Assembly (NCBI GenBank): GCA_025351425.1
Contig: JANXVY010000073.1
Location: 38,065-102,064 of the forward strand
Direction of reading: 5' to 3'
DNA length: 64,000 bases
From: Hyphomicrobium sp.
Lineage (GTDB): Bacteria > Pseudomonadota > Alphaproteobacteria > Rhizobiales > Hyphomicrobiaceae
Shown here: positions 8,934 through 18,327 of the stretch, piece by piece
How the letters are laid out: each line of letters starts with the position of its first letter
Numbering within the stretch: the stretch's first letter is position 1
Notes under the pieces: generated by a model
What the model was told of the DNA's origin: nothing
Seen by the model: the letters and a program-made list of their open reading frames with translations, nothing else
The model's database searches: none
Program-made: the position numbers and the translations under genes

Positions 8934-9461
8934 ATGAACGACCTGAAAAGCTTGATCCGCGCGATTCCGGACTATCCCAAGCCCGGCATCATGTTCCGCG
9001 ACGTGACGACGTTGATGGGGCACCCGGCGGGCTTCAAGAGCGCGATCGATGCACTCGCCGCCCCCTTCATGGGCAAGGTCGACGCGGTGGCCGGCATCGA
9101 GGCGCGCGGCTTCGTGTTCGGCGGCGCGGTGGCCGAAAAACTCGGCTGCGGATTCATTCCCGTGCGCAAGAAGGGCAAGCTGCCCTGGACTACCATTGGC
9201 CAGCAGTACACGCTCGAATATGGCATCGATACGATCGAGATCCATCTCGATGCGATCCAGAAAGGCCAGCGCATCCTCATTGTGGACGACCTGATCGCAA
9301 CCGGCGGCACGGCGGAAGCGGCCGTCAAGCTGGTGTCGCGCGTGGGCGGAACAGTTGCCGGTTGCGCCTTCGTGATCGACCTGCCCGAACTCGGCGGCGT
9401 GAAACTGCTGGCGAGCCATGGCATCGCGTCCCATACGCTGGTAGCCTTCGAGGGACACTAA
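8934..9461 (+). CDS. apt: Adenine phosphoribosyltransferase
   Basis: A 175-residue cytosolic enzyme that converts adenine and PRPP to AMP. It shows the type I PRTase order: DYPKPGIMFRDVT near the start, GIEARGFVFGGAVAEKLG (substrate loop), and the PRPP-binding motif RILIVDDLIATGGTAEA at about residues 118-134. Length is normal. The start is supported by AAAGGG upstream. A zinc-ribbon gene follows after 17 bp. Salvage of adenine released from methylthioadenosine would fit the mtnA gene 0.8 kb downstream. Confidence 0.96.
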   Translation: MNDLKSLIRAIPDYPKPGIMFRDVTTLMGHPAGFKSAIDALAAPFMGKVDAVAGIEARGFVFGGAVAEKLGCGFIPVRKKGKLPWTTIGQQYTLEYGIDTIEIHLDAIQKGQRILIVDDLIATGGTAEAAVKLVSRVGGTVAGCAFVIDLPELGGVKLLASHGIASHTLVAFEGH

Positions 9462-9478
9462 CACGCGAGGACCACCAG

Positions 9479-9712
9479 ATGAGCGGCGACGGAAGCAACA
9501 CCTCGGATTCGGCGTTGATGGCAGTCGTGCGCGCGTGGCAGGTGGACGAGGTGAAACCCGTCCACTGCCCCGAGTGCCAGACGCCCGCACTTGAAATCAC
9601 CGACCAATCGACGCGGCCCTACCGGGAGTGGTACGCGCTATCCTGCCCAGCCTGCGGCTTCGAGAAAACGCTCTCGATTCCGCTCGGTGCCGCGGTTCCA
9701 GGCGCGGATTGA
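9479..9712 (+). CDS. Small zinc-ribbon protein
   Basis: A 77-residue protein with two CPxC-type knuckles, CPECQ at about residue 30 and CPACG at about 58, spaced like a zinc ribbon. There are no other recognised features. It starts 17 bp after apt on the same strand and so is probably co-transcribed with it. The function is unknown; binding of one zinc ion is inferred from the four cysteines. Confidence 0.7.
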   Translation: MSGDGSNTSDSALMAVVRAWQVDEVKPVHCPECQTPALEITDQSTRPYREWYALSCPACGFEKTLSIPLGAAVPGAD

Positions 9713-9830
9713 GGGGCAAAACCTCAAACCAGATAAATTTGAAGCAATTCGATTTACAGCCTTTTATGACACAGATGCGATCATTGCCGGATGGGTGCTG
9801 GGAGAGCGCTCACAGTACGGGCGAACGCAT

Positions 9831-10100
9831 ATGCAGAACTATAACGCTTCTTCGATGCCGGCCATTGCCGGCCTTCTCAGTTCACCGATGCTGGACGGCG
9901 ACCGGTCCATGGCCTCGGCCGCGAACGTGGGTCATGGGGCAGCGCAGGCGGCCGTGGATGCAGCTTTCGACGATCTGCTGGCCTCGCCGCTCGATCAAGG
10001 CGTGCTGATCATCCGCATCCTCTACCGGATGGTGCTTTTCATGGCGGCGAGCGTTTTCCTGTTCACGACGCTTTTCGGCGACCGCTGCTTCGTCCACTGA
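9831..10100 (+). CDS. Small membrane protein, hypothetical
   Basis: An 89-residue open frame with a polar Ala-rich N-terminal half and one hydrophobic segment near the end (VLIIRILYRMVLFMAASVFLFTTLF). The start could be ATG 9831 or ATG 9855; neither has a good ribosome site. No family is recognised. It lies between the zinc-ribbon gene and mtnA on the same strand. Confidence 0.4.
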   Translation: MQNYNASSMPAIAGLLSSPMLDGDRSMASAANVGHGAAQAAVDAAFDDLLASPLDQGVLIIRILYRMVLFMAASVFLFTTLFGDRCFVH

Positions 10101-10231
10101 GACCACGCACTCGCCTTGAGCGCCGCTGGCCGCCGTTACCCGTGCCGGGAGCGTACACTTAACTCCAAGCTTGACCTGTTCCCGCTGGCGGACGACACCT
10201 GGGGCACATTGCTGCGCAGGACCCGACAGTC

Positions 10232-11353
10232 ATGAAAATTCACGGCCGCCCGTATCGCACGATCTGGCTACGCCCCGACGGCTGGTCGGTGGAAGTCATC
10301 GACCAGACGCTGCTGCCATTCACGTTCGCAACGGCGCTGCTGACGACGGTGGACGAAGCAGCAAAGGCAATCCTGATCATGCAGGTGCGCGGGGCGCCCC
10401 TCATTGGTGCAACGGCGGCCTATGGGGTGGCGCTCGCCATGCACGCCGACCCGTCCGACACCAACCTGAACCTGGCAATCGCGCACCTCGCCAAACAGCG
10501 CCCGACCGCCATCAACCTGCGATGGGCGTTGGATGAAATGCGCACCTCCCTGAGCCCGCTGGCGCCGGGCGAGCGCGAGGCGCGCGCCTATGCGCGCGCT
10601 GCCGAAATCTGCGATGAGGATGTCGAGAACTGCCGCCGCATCGGTATGCACGGCCTCGAAATCATCCGTGCCATCGCGGCCAGGAAAAAGCCTGGCCAAC
10701 CCGTCAACATCCTCACCCATTGCAATGCCGGCTGGATCGCCTGCGTCGACTGGGGCACCGCGACCTCGCCGATCTATCATGCCCACGACAGCGGCATCCC
10801 GGTCCACGTCTGGGTCGACGAAACGAGGCCGCGCAACCAGGGCGCGTTCCTCACCGCCTATGAACTGGGCGCCCACGGCGTGCCGCACACGATCATCGTA
10901 GACAATGCCGGCGGCCACTACATGCAGCATGGGCAAGTCGACCTGTGCATCGTCGGCACCGACAGGGTGACCGCGAACGGCGACGTCTGCAACAAGATCG
11001 GCACCTATCTCAAGGCGCTGGCGGCAAAAGACACCGGCGTGCCGTTTTACGTGGCGCTGCCGCACTCGACCATCGACTGGACGCTGCACGATGGCCGCAC
11101 GATCCCCATCGAGGAACGCTCGGCCGACGAGGTGCTGCGCATCCAAGGCCGCTTGCCCGATGGCACAATCGTGACGACCGAGATAGGCGCGCCCGGCTCC
11201 AAGGCCGCCAATCCAGCCTTCGACGTGACGCCAGCCCGGCTGGTGACCGGCCTCATCACCGAGCGCGGCTTGTGCGCAGCCTCGCCCGAAGGGCTCTTGA
11301 AACTCTATCCCGAGCGCGCCGCGCAAGCAGCCCCAGCAAAGCGGATGGCCTGA
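10232..11353 (+). CDS. mtnA: S-methyl-5-thioribose-1-phosphate isomerase
   Basis: A 373-residue isomerase that converts methylthioribose-1-phosphate to methylthioribulose-1-phosphate in methylthioadenosine salvage. It carries [20 protein letters not shown] near residue 50, the catalytic Cys in NILTHCNAG (about residue 164), and the eIF2B-like block [20 protein letters not shown] with the catalytic Asp. Length matches bacterial MtnA. The stop is 3 bp from the start of a class II aldolase gene, so the two are almost certainly one transcript. The classical mtnC/D/K/W genes are not present here. Confidence 0.95.
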   Translation: MKIHGRPYRTIWLRPDGWSVEVIDQTLLPFTFATALLTTVDEAAKAILIMQVRGAPLIGATAAYGVALAMHADPSDTNLNLAIAHLAKQRPTAINLRWALDEMRTSLSPLAPGEREARAYARAAEICDEDVENCRRIGMHGLEIIRAIAARKKPGQPVNILTHCNAGWIACVDWGTATSPIYHAHDSGIPVHVWVDETRPRNQGAFLTAYELGAHGVPHTIIVDNAGGHYMQHGQVDLCIVGTDRVTANGDVCNKIGTYLKALAAKDTGVPFYVALPHSTIDWTLHDGRTIPIEERSADEVLRIQGRLPDGTIVTTEIGAPGSKAANPAFDVTPARLVTGLITERGLCAASPEGLLKLYPERAAQAAPAKRMA

Positions 11354-11356
11354 ACC

Positions 11357-12034
11357 ATGCCGGTCAACCTCCCCAAAACGATTCCAGACGAGGAGGCCGA
11401 AATCCGTTCGCGGGTGCTGCACGCCGCCCGCACGCTCGCAACACGAGGGCTGTCGCCAAATCGTTCGGGCAACATCTCCGCGCGCTACGCCGGCGGCATG
11501 CTGATCACGCCCTCCGGTATGGCCTATGACGAACTGCGCGAGGGCGACATCGTCTTTGTGAGCCCCGACGGCCGCGCCGCCAGCAACAGCCGCAAGCCGT
11601 CGAGCGAATGGCATTTTCACTTGGCGGCCTACCACGCGCGCCCCGACCGCGGCGGCGTGGTCCATACCCACTCGATGTACGCAACTGTGCTGGCCTGCGC
11701 GCACAAACCAATCCCCGCATTCCACTATATGGTAGCGGTGGCCGGCGGCACCGACATCCCGCTCGTACCCTACGCGACGTTCGGAACCCCGGAACTGGCT
11801 GCTCACGTCACGGTTGGCCTCGCCCACCGCGACGCCTGCCTCATGGCCAACCACGGCCTGATTGCCATCGGCGCAGATGTCGACAAAGCGCTCGAATTGG
11901 CGACCGAGGTCGAAACGCTGGCCGAGCAATACGTGAAAGTCCTGAGCCTGGGGCCCCCGCACGTTTTGCCGGATGCCGAGATGCGCGTTGTGCTCGAAAA
12001 GTTCAAATCCTACGGCCAGAACGCCCAGAAATAG
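11357..12034 (+). CDS. Class II aldolase/adducin family protein (Ald2- or MtnB-like)
   Basis: A 225-residue zinc-dependent class II aldolase. Visible motifs are SGNISARYAGGMLITPSGM (substrate/phosphate side), the metal-binding VVHTHSMYATVLA at about residue 95, and ANHGLIAIG at about 160 with the third metal His. This family includes L-fuculose-phosphate aldolase, the MtnB dehydratase and the Ald2 aldolase of the DHAP shunt. Coupling to mtnA (3-bp gap) indicates methylthioribulose-1-phosphate or 5-deoxyribulose-1-phosphate as substrate. Sequence alone does not separate MtnB dehydratase from Ald2 aldolase; lack of the other mtn genes nearby favours Ald2. Confidence 0.85.
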   Translation: MPVNLPKTIPDEEAEIRSRVLHAARTLATRGLSPNRSGNISARYAGGMLITPSGMAYDELREGDIVFVSPDGRAASNSRKPSSEWHFHLAAYHARPDRGGVVHTHSMYATVLACAHKPIPAFHYMVAVAGGTDIPLVPYATFGTPELAAHVTVGLAHRDACLMANHGLIAIGADVDKALELATEVETLAEQYVKVLSLGPPHVLPDAEMRVVLEKFKSYGQNAQK

Positions 12035-12151
12035 GGCGTCCCTCTCGCGCTGCACTGCAGCATGGCGAGCGACGGGTGGCGTAGCTATCGCAACGTCGCT
12101 GTTGTACGCTCTGGTTTAGGAATGCGTTGAAATGGTCGCGGGTTTGCGCCG

Positions 12152-13159
12152 ATGAAGACGGCAGCGTTTGGAGGGGCTCGTCTCGGGCTTGGGGCAGTGC
12201 TGGCCGCAGCGCTGGCAAGCGGCCCGGCTTTGGCCCAATCTCCTGTGGCGCCGAAAGACCCCTCACTGGGCCAGCAGCCCCCCACCGCGTCAGTGACCTC
12301 GCGTGCAAAGCCGTCGGCATTGGCCCCGCCCTCGGCCCCGCCTGCTGCGAAATCCAACCCGCAGTTGAAGCCGATGACGGTGACGCTGGTTCGGGCAGGT
12401 GGCGGCTGCGAACCCAATTGCCCCGAATGGATCGCCGCCACCGGCATGATCGACGCCGAAACCTTGCCCCGGTTCAAGAAGGTGCTAAAAACGCTCGGCA
12501 CCCGCAAGCCGCCCGTGCTGATCAGTTCGAACGGCGGACTAGTCGACGAAAGCTTGGCGATCGGCCGTCTGTTGCGCGCGTACAGCCTCGATATCGCAGT
12601 CGCCAACACCATCATCAACCCGTGCGGCGAGAGCGATGCGGCCTGCCGTTCCGGCAAAGCGCCGCCGACCGCTTACCCCAAGGCGTTCCTCGCCCGCTGC
12701 GCCTCGTCGTGCGCGTTTCTGCTGGCGGGCGGCGTGCACCGGTACGCTGGCCCGCGCACACCCGTCGGCGTGCATCAGCTGAAATCGTTGCAGACGACGG
12801 CCAAGATCGTGCAGAAATTCCGCATCGAGCAGCACTACGTCTGGGGCGTACCAACCGAAACCCGCCGCACTCTGGTCTCGGAAAAGCGCATCGGCGAGCG
12901 CACGGTGGAAACGAAGACGCCAGCCAGCGCCTACGCCAAGATAGCAACGTACTTCCACGACATGGGTGTGACGGATGCGGTGATGCCGATGGTCAAACTG
13001 ACGCCGCATACTTCGATCCATTGGCTGACCCGCGCCGAACTGGTCTCGACGCGGCTTGCGACCGACATGATCGACGGCGAACAGCTGATCTCCGGCGCCA
13101 TCATGCCTACCAAGGCGAACGCTCCTGCGACCGCAAACGCGGCCCCTGCCAAACCCTAG
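12152..13159 (+). CDS. Secreted ClpP/crotonase-fold protein, predicted periplasmic protease-like
   Basis: A 335-residue exported protein with signal peptide (LGLGAVLAAALASGPALAQ), then a Pro/Ala linker and a ClpP-like core. The core shows LISSNGGLVDESLAIGRLL (oxyanion region, about residue 125) and the motif RCASSCAFLLAGGVHRYA near residue 185, with Ser residues at the usual nucleophile site. It resembles COG3904-type predicted periplasmic proteins. Two cysteine pairs (CEPNCPEW, CGESDAACRS) may be disulphides. It stands alone, convergent with yebC. The catalytic residues are inferred, not proven. Confidence 0.75.
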   Translation: MKTAAFGGARLGLGAVLAAALASGPALAQSPVAPKDPSLGQQPPTASVTSRAKPSALAPPSAPPAAKSNPQLKPMTVTLVRAGGGCEPNCPEWIAATGMIDAETLPRFKKVLKTLGTRKPPVLISSNGGLVDESLAIGRLLRAYSLDIAVANTIINPCGESDAACRSGKAPPTAYPKAFLARCASSCAFLLAGGVHRYAGPRTPVGVHQLKSLQTTAKIVQKFRIEQHYVWGVPTETRRTLVSEKRIGERTVETKTPASAYAKIATYFHDMGVTDAVMPMVKLTPHTSIHWLTRAELVSTRLATDMIDGEQLISGAIMPTKANAPATANAAPAKP

Positions 13160-13232
13160 GCAATGGGGGCCAGGGGATCGGAGGGCTGCTGAGCCCGGCC
13201 AACCCAAAGCCTCCGCTGGCCCTCCCTCTCTT

Positions 13233-13982
13233 TTAGGCGGCCGTCAGCTTCTTGAGCACGTCTTCGGAAATCTCGAAGTTGGCGAACACGTTCTGCACGT
13301 CATCGTCGTCTTCGAGTATGTTGATGAGCTTCATGATGCTCTCGGCGTGTTCTTGACTGACGTCGGTCGAGAGATTGGGCTTCCACACGGCTTTCACGCT
13401 GGTCGCATCGCCGAGCTTGCCTTCGAGCGCGCCCGCGACGGTGCCCAAGCTATCGAACCCGCACACGATGGTGTGGCCGTTCTCGTCGGTGACGGCGTCG
13501 TCGGCACCGGCCTCGATGGCGGCTTCCATCACGGCGTCCGCCGATCCGGCGGCCAGTTTGTAGGTGATCTCGCCCACGTGGGAGAACTGGTGCGACACCG
13601 ACCCGGTCGAACCGAGGTTGCCGCCGTATTTTGCGAACGCGGCGCGCACGACAGGCGCCGTCCGATTGGGGTTGTCGGTCAACGCTTCGACGATGACGGC
13701 AACGCCGCCCGGCGCATAACCCTCGTAACGTACGGTCTTGAAGGCCTCCGTGTCGGGGCTGGTCGCCTTCTTGATGGCGCGCTGGATGTTGTCGTTGGGC
13801 ATGTTTTCCGCCCGCGCATCCTTTAGAGCAAGGCGCAGCCGCGGGTTCATGTCGGGATCGGGTCCGCCGAGCTTGGCCGCGACCGAAATTTCGCGGCCGA
13901 TCTTGGTGAAAACCTTAGCCCGGACCGCATCCTTGCGGCCCTTCTTGTGCATGATGTTTTTGTACGCGCTATGGCCGGCCAT
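13233..13982 (-). CDS. yebC: YebC/PmpR family protein
   Basis: A 249-residue member of the YebC/TACO1 family with the invariant opening [18 protein letters not shown], then [27 protein letters not shown] and [19 protein letters not shown]. Length is typical. Family members act as transcriptional regulators (PmpR) or as translation factors that relieve ribosome stalling at proline stretches; which applies here cannot be told from sequence. A solitary gene on the minus strand. Confidence 0.95.
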   Translation of the reverse strand: MAGHSAYKNIMHKKGRKDAVRAKVFTKIGREISVAAKLGGPDPDMNPRLRLALKDARAENMPNDNIQRAIKKATSPDTEAFKTVRYEGYAPGGVAVIVEALTDNPNRTAPVVRAAFAKYGGNLGSTGSVSHQFSHVGEITYKLAAGSADAVMEAAIEAGADDAVTDENGHTIVCGFDSLGTVAGALEGKLGDATSVKAVWKPNLSTDVSQEHAESIMKLINILEDDDDVQNVFANFEISEDVLKKLTAA

Positions 13983-14078
13983 GGGAGGTCTCGTTCAAGA
14001 AATCATAGGCTGCAGCAAGCCAAACTGCGGCGCCACAAACCTTTGTGACAGCTTCCCTAGCTCAAGTTCAAGACGACC

Positions 14079-14657
14079 TCAACGCTCCGATGACGTCAAG
14101 GGATAGCCCGCTGCGCTGATCTTGAGCGCGCCGTCCGCCTTGAGGAACGCCTCGATTTCGGGCGAGATCGGTGGACTTTCGGCCGTGACGCCGATTTCCC
14201 GCATCAACCGCCCCGTATCGACAAACTTGCGCTCGGCGCGCGAGTAGATACCGCCCTTGAAGAGCGCACGGGCCGCGACTTGGCCCCGCTGCGGCCCGCT
14301 CATCAGCACGAAGACCTGCTCCATGACGACGCTCGCCTCGGCCCAAGAGACGAGCCGGGTCTCCAGCCGGAACCGGACCAACGGGCGCAGTTCGCGGCGG
14401 TAGCGGATCGCGACGGCGCTCGCAATCGGCGTCCAGCCGTGCCGACGGACCGCCCGCCACAACCCCGACCGCACGAGAAAATCGAGCCGGCCGAGGTCCA
14501 TCAGCTGGAGATAGCGGCCGTTGTTCATGTGCAGGCTGAGATCGAGATCGAGCAGGGAGACGCTGAACTCGAGCACGCTGACCGCTTGCGCGGGATTGAG
14601 CGCGGGCCGCCGCCACGTGGTGAGCGCATACCAGATCAACCGGAGCCACAAATTCAT
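14079..14657 (-). CDS. 4-hydroxybenzoyl-CoA thioesterase-like protein (THEM6-type)
   Basis: A 192-residue hot-dog-fold protein. LLDLDLSLHMNNGRYLQLMDLGRLDFLVRSG is the acyl-CoA thioesterase active-site helix pattern with HMNN; a strand block (RYRRELRPLVRFRLETRLVSW) follows. The N-terminal residues (NLWLRLIWYALTTW) are hydrophobic and may bind membrane, as in THEM6-like proteins. It is monocistronic and divergent from the TPR gene. The acyl substrate is unknown. Confidence 0.85.
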   Translation of the reverse strand: MNLWLRLIWYALTTWRRPALNPAQAVSVLEFSVSLLDLDLSLHMNNGRYLQLMDLGRLDFLVRSGLWRAVRRHGWTPIASAVAIRYRRELRPLVRFRLETRLVSWAEASVVMEQVFVLMSGPQRGQVAARALFKGGIYSRAERKFVDTGRLMREIGVTAESPPISPEIEAFLKADGALKISAAGYPLTSSER

Positions 14658-14859
14658 CGGCGCCTATCCTTTAGTTCGCGGCGTGCAGGACCACCTCAAC
14701 CCGCACCGGCCACACCGTCCATCAATGGACTATCATCCTGTAGCATAGATTGCCACAATGAGCTTTTATTGGCCCCTGAGTCGGGGCGCATGTGATATGC
14801 GGATCACGCTTATCGGTGATTGTGCTGCGGTTAAATATATAGAGACCCACAGGTCATTG

Positions 14860-16647
14860 ATGAAACGCTTGAGCCTGAATGTTGGAAGCTCGTGTTGGCT
14901 GGCTTTAGGCCTGCTGGCGCAGACGGCGCTGGCAGCCCCCGGCGACGGCGCGGCGCCCGCCAGCCCGCAGCCCCCAACCGCCTCTGTGACGGCGGCCCAG
15001 GAAGGCGCGTCCTCGCTGCTGCGCGGAAACACGGCGCAGGCGATCACCCAGTACACCGACGCGCTGAAGGACCAGACCCTCCCGAACGACCGCCGCGGCG
15101 CGATCCTGAACGACCGCGCGGTCGCCTACGCACGCTCGGGCCAGACCAAGCTGGCGATCGACGACTTCAACCGTGCAATCCAGCTCTTCCCCGAACACGC
15201 GGCAACCTACAACAATCGCGGCAACCTGTTGCTGGCGCTCGGCCTGCCCAAGGAAGCGGTGCGCGACTTCGACCGCGCAGTGCTGCTGGCGCCGGGTTAT
15301 GCAGCTGCCTATGCCAACCGCGCCGGCGCTTACGATCGCTTGGGGCTGGCTGAAGACGCGCTGCGCGACTACAGCCGCTCCATTGAACTTGCTCCCTCGA
15401 GCGCGGTGCCGCTGGCAGGCCGCGGGCGCGTGCTGCTGTCGCTGGGCAAACCGCACGCGGCGATCCGCGACTTTGGCCGCGCCGTCAGCGCCGACGCCCG
15501 CTTTTCGAATGCCTATCGCGGCCGCGCGGCAGCCAAGCTGCGCATCCGCCGCTACGACGATGCCATCGAAGACCTCTCCCGCGCCATCGCCTTCGACAAC
15601 GGCAACGTGGAACTCTATATCTTGCGCGGCCACGCCTATCTGGGTTTGCGCAACTTTGCCTCCGGCTTGCGCGATTTTTCGCGCGCAATCGAACTCGACA
15701 GCAAATCGCCAGCAGCCTACGCGGGGCGCGGTTTGGCGAACGGCTTCGTGGAAGCCTTCGATGACGGCTTTTCCGATCTCAACCGCGCAATCGATCTGGA
15801 CCCCAAGAACGCGACGGTCTTTGCCTACCGCGCGATCGTCTACAATCTGGCAGGCCAAACCGACGTTGGCCTGAAGGACGTGGAAACCGCCCTGAAACTG
15901 GACGCCAACCGCGCCGAAGCGTTCTGGGCAAGGGGCGCGATCGCCGAACAACTGGGCCGCACCAGTGAAGCCGTGGCCGACTACCGCCACGCGCTGTCCA
16001 AAAATTCGGAACTGGCGCTCGCGGCCGAAGGGCTGGCGCGGCTCGGCGGCGAAATGCCCGACAGCTCGGAAACGCCAGTGGCAGGCCTCGGCATAGAGGG
16101 CTGGACCGTGGTTGCGCGCGGCGCTGATTTTTACGCCGTCAATACGCTGCAACCGGCGCTGCGGGTGCCGCTGGAAAGCCGCGGCATAGGCCAGCCCAGG
16201 CTGCTCGATTGGGAGCTGAAAAAGGCGCCCTTCAAGGGTATCGGCGTCCTGCGCTTCTCCGGCGGCACGCTGGCAGGCAAGGACGGCCCGCAGGAGGTTG
16301 AAATGATCGCGATCGTCGATGTCGCGGCCCGCTCCGTGATCACGGTCGAGCCCAACAAGCTGGGCTCGAAAACGGCAGCCTGGACCTGGGAAGAGGGCAA
16401 GGTGACGGTCGCGAGCATCGACGGCGTCACCGATGAATTCAACTTGCGCCCCTCTGTTGCCGCCGACACCGCGCCGCCCGAACGCACCAAACGGGCGCGG
16501 AGTGCCGATGGCCGCTCCCCAAGTGATGACGATGCCGATCCCGAGGACCGGCCCAAACCCGAGCGCGAGCGGCCGCAACGCTCGGCCGGCAACAACCGCT
16601 CCGCCCCGAAGCCCAAGTCGATCTTCCAGCTATTGTTTGGCAATTGA
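14860..16647 (+). CDS. Exported TPR-repeat protein
   Basis: A 595-residue protein with a signal peptide (SCWLALGLLAQTALAAPG) followed by about ten consecutive TPR units of 34 residues, with repeated patterns such as AIDDFNRAIQLFPEHAATYNNRGNLLLALG and AYANRAGAYDRLG. After about residue 420 a non-TPR beta-rich domain follows, and the C-terminus is low-complexity (Lys/Arg/Pro/Ser, ending PKPKSIFQLLFGN). ATG 14860 is chosen because it gives a clean signal peptide; the frame is open upstream to 14758. Probably a periplasmic scaffold; the partner is unknown. Confidence 0.85.
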   Translation: MKRLSLNVGSSCWLALGLLAQTALAAPGDGAAPASPQPPTASVTAAQEGASSLLRGNTAQAITQYTDALKDQTLPNDRRGAILNDRAVAYARSGQTKLAIDDFNRAIQLFPEHAATYNNRGNLLLALGLPKEAVRDFDRAVLLAPGYAAAYANRAGAYDRLGLAEDALRDYSRSIELAPSSAVPLAGRGRVLLSLGKPHAAIRDFGRAVSADARFSNAYRGRAAAKLRIRRYDDAIEDLSRAIAFDNGNVELYILRGHAYLGLRNFASGLRDFSRAIELDSKSPAAYAGRGLANGFVEAFDDGFSDLNRAIDLDPKNATVFAYRAIVYNLAGQTDVGLKDVETALKLDANRAEAFWARGAIAEQLGRTSEAVADYRHALSKNSELALAAEGLARLGGEMPDSSETPVAGLGIEGWTVVARGADFYAVNTLQPALRVPLESRGIGQPRLLDWELKKAPFKGIGVLRFSGGTLAGKDGPQEVEMIAIVDVAARSVITVEPNKLGSKTAAWTWEEGKVTVASIDGVTDEFNLRPSVAADTAPPERTKRARSADGRSPSDDDADPEDRPKPERERPQRSAGNNRSAPKPKSIFQLLFGN

Positions 16648-16726
16648 GCTGAGCTGATCCGGTCTCGCGCGGAACGCGTTTGACAAACCACCCGTAACAG
16701 CTCTGCGAGAGCCAGAAAGACCGCCC

Positions 16727-18196
16727 ATGAAGCCCGTCGTCGTCTGGTTCCGCCAGGATTTGCGGATGACGGATCAGCGCGCGCTGGCGGCAGCCGTCGA
16801 AACCGGGCAGCCGGTCATCCCTTTGTATATTCTGGACGATGTGTCGCCCAGCCACTGGCGCATGGGAGGCGCGTCGCGTTGGTGGCTGGACAAGAGCCTG
16901 GCGAGATTGGGGCACAACCTCGCCGAGTGCGGCAGTCGCCTTATCCTTCGCAGAGGTGCCGCAGCAGACGTTTTGGACCAATTCGTGACCGAGACGAGCG
17001 CCAGCGCCGTTTTCACCCAGGCCGCGTTCGAGCCCTGGGCAAGCGCGCTCGAAACGGACGTTCACACGCGGCTGCTAGGCCGCGGCGTGGAGTTGAAGCG
17101 CAAGACGGGCGCACTGCTGATGAGGCCCGACGCCATGCGCACCAAGACCGGCGGCCCGTTCAAGGTCTACACCCCGTTCTGGCGCGCGCTGCGATCTGGA
17201 GCCCCCCCGACTTCCCCACTGCCGGCCCCCACGTCGATCAAAGCCCCGGCGCATTGGCCCGCAAGCGAAAACCGGCACGCCTGGAAGCTGCACCCTGCCA
17301 AGCCGGATTGGTCCAAGGGCTTCGATGACCACTGGTCTCCGGGCGAACAGGGCGCCCGCGCGCGCCTCGATACCTTCCTCGAAAGCGCGCTGCGCGACTA
17401 CGGCGCTAACCGCAATCGCCCGGACTGCCCGGGCACATCGAAGCTGTCACCCCACCTCCATTTTGGTGAGATCAGTCCGGCGGCATGCTGGCATGCGGCA
17501 GAGGCGGAAGGCCAGCGTCTCGCAGCCGAGGGCCGCAACGCGGACAACGGCCTGGAGACCTTTCTCAAGGAACTGGTGTGGCGCGAGTTTTCAGCCCACC
17601 TGCTGGTCCACTGGCCAACCTTGCCCGAGCTACCCTTCAAGCCCGAATACGCGAACTTCCCTTGGGCCGACGATGCGGCAGGCCTCAGGGCGTGGCAACG
17701 CGGCTTGACCGGCTACCCCATCGTCGACGCCGGCATGCGGGAACTATGGCACACAGGCTGGATGCACAATCGCGTACGCATGATCGTGGCCTCGTTCCTG
17801 GTCAAGGATCTGCTCATCCCCTGGCAGCACGGCGAAGCCTGGTTCTGGGATACGCTGGTCGACGCCGACCTCGCCAGCAACGCGGCGAGCTGGCAGTGGG
17901 TTGCGGGCTGCGGCGCGGATGCCGCGCCCTATTTCCGCATTTTCAACCCGTCCCGCCAGGGTGCGACGTTTGACCCCGATGGCGCCTACGTGCGCCGTTG
18001 GGTTCCCGAACTTGCGAAGCTCCCAAACCAACATCTGTTCGAGCCGTGGAACGCGCCGTCCCTCGTATTGTCGGCATCTGACGTGACCTTGGGTGTGAGC
18101 TATCCGCTGCCCGTGGTGGATCATGCCATTGCGCGCAAGAGGGCGTTGGACGCCTTGAACGAAGTCACCAAGCGCAGGCAGGAAAGTGCTTCGTAA
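16727..18196 (+). CDS. phr: Deoxyribodipyrimidine photolyase (cryptochrome/photolyase family, class I)
   Basis: A 489-residue flavoenzyme that repairs cyclobutane pyrimidine dimers using blue light. The N-terminal photolyase domain starts VVWFRQDLRMTDQRAL. The FAD domain shows LVWREFSAHLL, WMHNRVRMIVASFLVKDLL and the signature DADLASNAASWQWVAGCGAD with the Asn that contacts FAD in class I CPD photolyases, followed by FNPSRQGATFDPDGAYVRRWVPEL. Length and order are standard. It lies in tandem with the L,D-transpeptidase gene, but 130 bp apart. Confidence 0.95.
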   Translation: MKPVVVWFRQDLRMTDQRALAAAVETGQPVIPLYILDDVSPSHWRMGGASRWWLDKSLARLGHNLAECGSRLILRRGAAADVLDQFVTETSASAVFTQAAFEPWASALETDVHTRLLGRGVELKRKTGALLMRPDAMRTKTGGPFKVYTPFWRALRSGAPPTSPLPAPTSIKAPAHWPASENRHAWKLHPAKPDWSKGFDDHWSPGEQGARARLDTFLESALRDYGANRNRPDCPGTSKLSPHLHFGEISPAACWHAAEAEGQRLAAEGRNADNGLETFLKELVWREFSAHLLVHWPTLPELPFKPEYANFPWADDAAGLRAWQRGLTGYPIVDAGMRELWHTGWMHNRVRMIVASFLVKDLLIPWQHGEAWFWDTLVDADLASNAASWQWVAGCGADAAPYFRIFNPSRQGATFDPDGAYVRRWVPELAKLPNQHLFEPWNAPSLVLSASDVTLGVSYPLPVVDHAIARKRALDALNEVTKRRQESAS

Positions 18197-18327
18197 TCAG
18201 ATTGCTGCGATAAACGATTGCGAGCCCGTCTCGCGCGCGTTAACTTTGGGTCCGGCGGTGCGACGCGTGCGGACGAGACGGACCGCTGGTGTGAAAAACC
18301 GCGAAGTTGCGTAAAGGAACGGACGAA

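Noticed and set aside
12127..13236. A 369-codon frame overlapping the ClpP-like gene in another phase
   Set aside because: The ClpP-like frame has a signal peptide and conserved motifs; the overlapping one is Arg/Pro-rich noise.
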